From Acidimicrobiales bacterium (GTDB taxonomy: Bacteria > Actinomycetota > Acidimicrobiia > Acidimicrobiales > SZUA-35), in NCBI GenBank assembly GCA_020630195.1, contig JAHDBV010000053.1, positions 1-32,443 of the forward strand: a DNA stretch of 32,443 bases, read 5' to 3'. A program made the position numbers and the translations under genes. Shown here piece after piece: positions 31,672 through 32,443 of this stretch (its first letter is position 1; the number at the start of each line of letters is the position of its first letter). Under the pieces are notes generated by a model. That model saw only the letters and a program-made list of their open reading frames with translations, did not search any database and was not told the DNA's origin.

Positions 31672-31679
31672 CGCGGGCG

Positions 31680-31685
31680 AGACTA
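31680..31685 (-). promoter_or_regulatory. -10 box, probable leaderless start of rsmD
   Basis: TAGTCT (minus strand) is 8 bases before the rsmD ATG, with no ribosome binding site between. Confidence 0.45.
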
Positions 31686-31716
31686 CCGACCCGACCCACC
31701 TCGTCGATCGGCGATC

Positions 31717-31722
31717 TAGCGT
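31717..31722 (+). promoter_or_regulatory. -10 box, probable leaderless start of the zinc ribbon gene
   Basis: TAGCGT is 6 bases before the GTG at 31729. Only GGCGGT lies between them, so +1 should fall at the start codon. Confidence 0.45.
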
Positions 31723-31728
31723 GGCGGT

Positions 31729-31938
31729 GTGATCGAACCGGATCCCGTCATCGTCTGCGTCGACTGCGGCGGCAACTCGTACCCACTGGGCTGGTTCCCG
31801 GGTGACGGGCCGCTCGAGGTCGGCACCGTGTTGCCCTATCGCTGCCGAGACTGCCTCGACCGGTGGGACATCGTCCTCGGTGGCGAGGACGACGACGGCG
31901 GTGACGGGTTCGGCGACCGCCCGAGCTTCAGCGACTGA
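31729..31938 (+). CDS. Small zinc ribbon protein, 69 residues
   Basis: Two CxxC pairs, CVDC (10-13) and CRDC (39-42), spaced by 25 residues form a probable zinc ribbon. The middle reads YPLGWFPGDGPLEVGTVLPY, and the C-terminal 20 residues are acidic (Asp/Gly-rich). Zinc ribbons of this kind bind nucleic acid or protein partners; the function is unknown. It starts at GTG, with a -10-like TAGCGT immediately upstream, divergent from rsmD by 57 bases. It converges on recG, with a shared hairpin in the 35-base gap. Confidence 0.72.
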   Translation: MIEPDPVIVCVDCGGNSYPLGWFPGDGPLEVGTVLPYRCRDCLDRWDIVLGGEDDDGGDGFGDRPSFSD

Positions 31939-31940
31939 GA

Positions 31941-31970
31941 CCGCCGGGACCGCCCGAACCCGTCCGGCGG
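31941..31970. terminator. Bidirectional hairpin between the zinc ribbon gene and recG
   Basis: A 7-bp stem CCGCCGG/CCGGCGG (31941-31947 with 31964-31970), extendable by one G-U pair, lies between the two convergent stop codons. Confidence 0.5.
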
Positions 31971-31973
31971 GGG

Positions 31974-32443
31974 TCAGCCCTTCAGCAGGAAGGCGGCGTC
32001 TTCCGCGTCGAGGAAGAGTTCGAGTTCGGTGGCGATGTCCGGGTGCTCACGGAGGAACGGGTCGGCATCGGCGATGTCGACCGCCACCCGCCGGGCCACG
32101 GCCACGAGCTCCCGGTCCCGCCGCAACGAGGCGAGCTTCAGATCGTTCTGGCCCTTCTGGCGCTCGCCGAGGATCGTGCCTTCGCCGCGCAGATCGAGAT
32201 CGACCTCGGCGAGCTCGAAGCCGTCGGTCGAATCGACCAGCGCCTGGAGGCGTGACGAACCGTCGTCGGTGGTGGTCTCCCCGACCAGCCAGCACGTCGA
32301 CGCGTGCTCACCACGACCGACGCGGCCGCGGAGCTGGTGCAGCTGGGCGATCCCGAACCGGGCCGCGTCGAGGATGATCATGACCGTGGCGTTCGGGACG
32401 TCGACACCGACCTCGATCACGGTGGTCGCCACCAGCACGTCGA
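31974..32443 (-). CDS. recG: ATP-dependent DNA helicase RecG, C-terminal fragment
   Basis: The gene runs off the right edge; about 156 C-terminal codons are visible. The segment VATTVIEVGVDVPNATVMII is helicase motif V, and HQLRGRVGRG is motif VI with its arginine fingers. The C-terminal part DLDLRGEGTILGERQKGQND is typical of RecG rather than PriA or Mfd. RecG remodels stalled replication forks and Holliday junctions. It precedes rsmD and coaD in the common actinobacterial order. Confidence 0.92.
   Translation of the reverse strand, partial: DVLVATTVIEVGVDVPNATVMIILDAARFGIAQLHQLRGRVGRGEHASTCWLVGETTTDDGSSRLQALVDSTDGFELAEVDLDLRGEGTILGERQKGQNDLKLASLRRDRELVAVARRVAVDIADADPFLREHPDIATELELFLDAEDAAFLLKG

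Overview
The window is a very GC-rich stretch of bacterial chromosome packed with housekeeping genes, almost all on the minus strand. The gene set points to Actinomycetota, most likely class Acidimicrobiia: a WhiG-type sigma factor next to dprA, a DUF2469 protein next to yraN, a SepIVA-like protein next to a YceD-family gene, a class F sortase, and start codons often preceded directly by a TANNNT -10 box as in leaderless transcripts. The class-level call is inference; no rRNA is present. No tRNA, rRNA, CRISPR array, insertion sequence or phage gene was seen, and no gene-free stretch exceeds 300 bases.

Layout. 1-6170: the 5' end of rpsB, a degenerate M23 peptidase, whiG, dprA, comM, then an inserted cassette (cytochrome c lipoprotein on minus, a 36-residue membrane peptide and a zinc-binding protein on plus), then yraN and DUF2469. 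6216-8531: rpsP-khpA-rimM-trmD-rplS, the classical ribosome-maturation operon; both ribosomal genes carry structured 5' leaders. 8704-10185: ffh. 10374-13993 (plus): a 982-residue protein with a pseudokinase-like N-terminus, Asp-rich repeats, a membrane segment, a DUF4397 domain and a sortase-signal-like C-terminus, translationally coupled to a class F sortase. 14006-15133: ftsY. 15239-18630: response regulator, histidine kinase and HtrA/PepD-like protease, arranged like mprA-mprB-pepD. 18724-21783 (plus): MoxR ATPase, DUF58 protein and VWA membrane protein, tightly coupled. 21814-27120: acpP-rnc-fpg-smc. 27227-29124: a hypothetical membrane protein and plsX. 29132-32443: rpmF, YceD/DUF177, SepIVA-like, coaD, rsmD, a zinc ribbon protein on plus, and the 3' end of recG.

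How the genes work together. Many are linked by 1-17 base overlaps (ATGA, GTGA, CTGA, TGATG), implying translational coupling. SRP (ffh) and its receptor (ftsY) flank the surface-protein/sortase pair. plsX and acpP supply phospholipid and fatty acid synthesis; rnc, smc and recG serve RNA processing, chromosome organisation and repair. The most unusual item is the pseudokinase/Asp-repeat/DUF4397 protein with its own sortase. Other items for a second look are an rnc gene whose only in-frame start that keeps the active site is CTG, an Fpg-family protein missing canonical catalytic and zinc residues, matched nested leader hairpins before rpsP and rplS, and a set of probable leaderless promoters.
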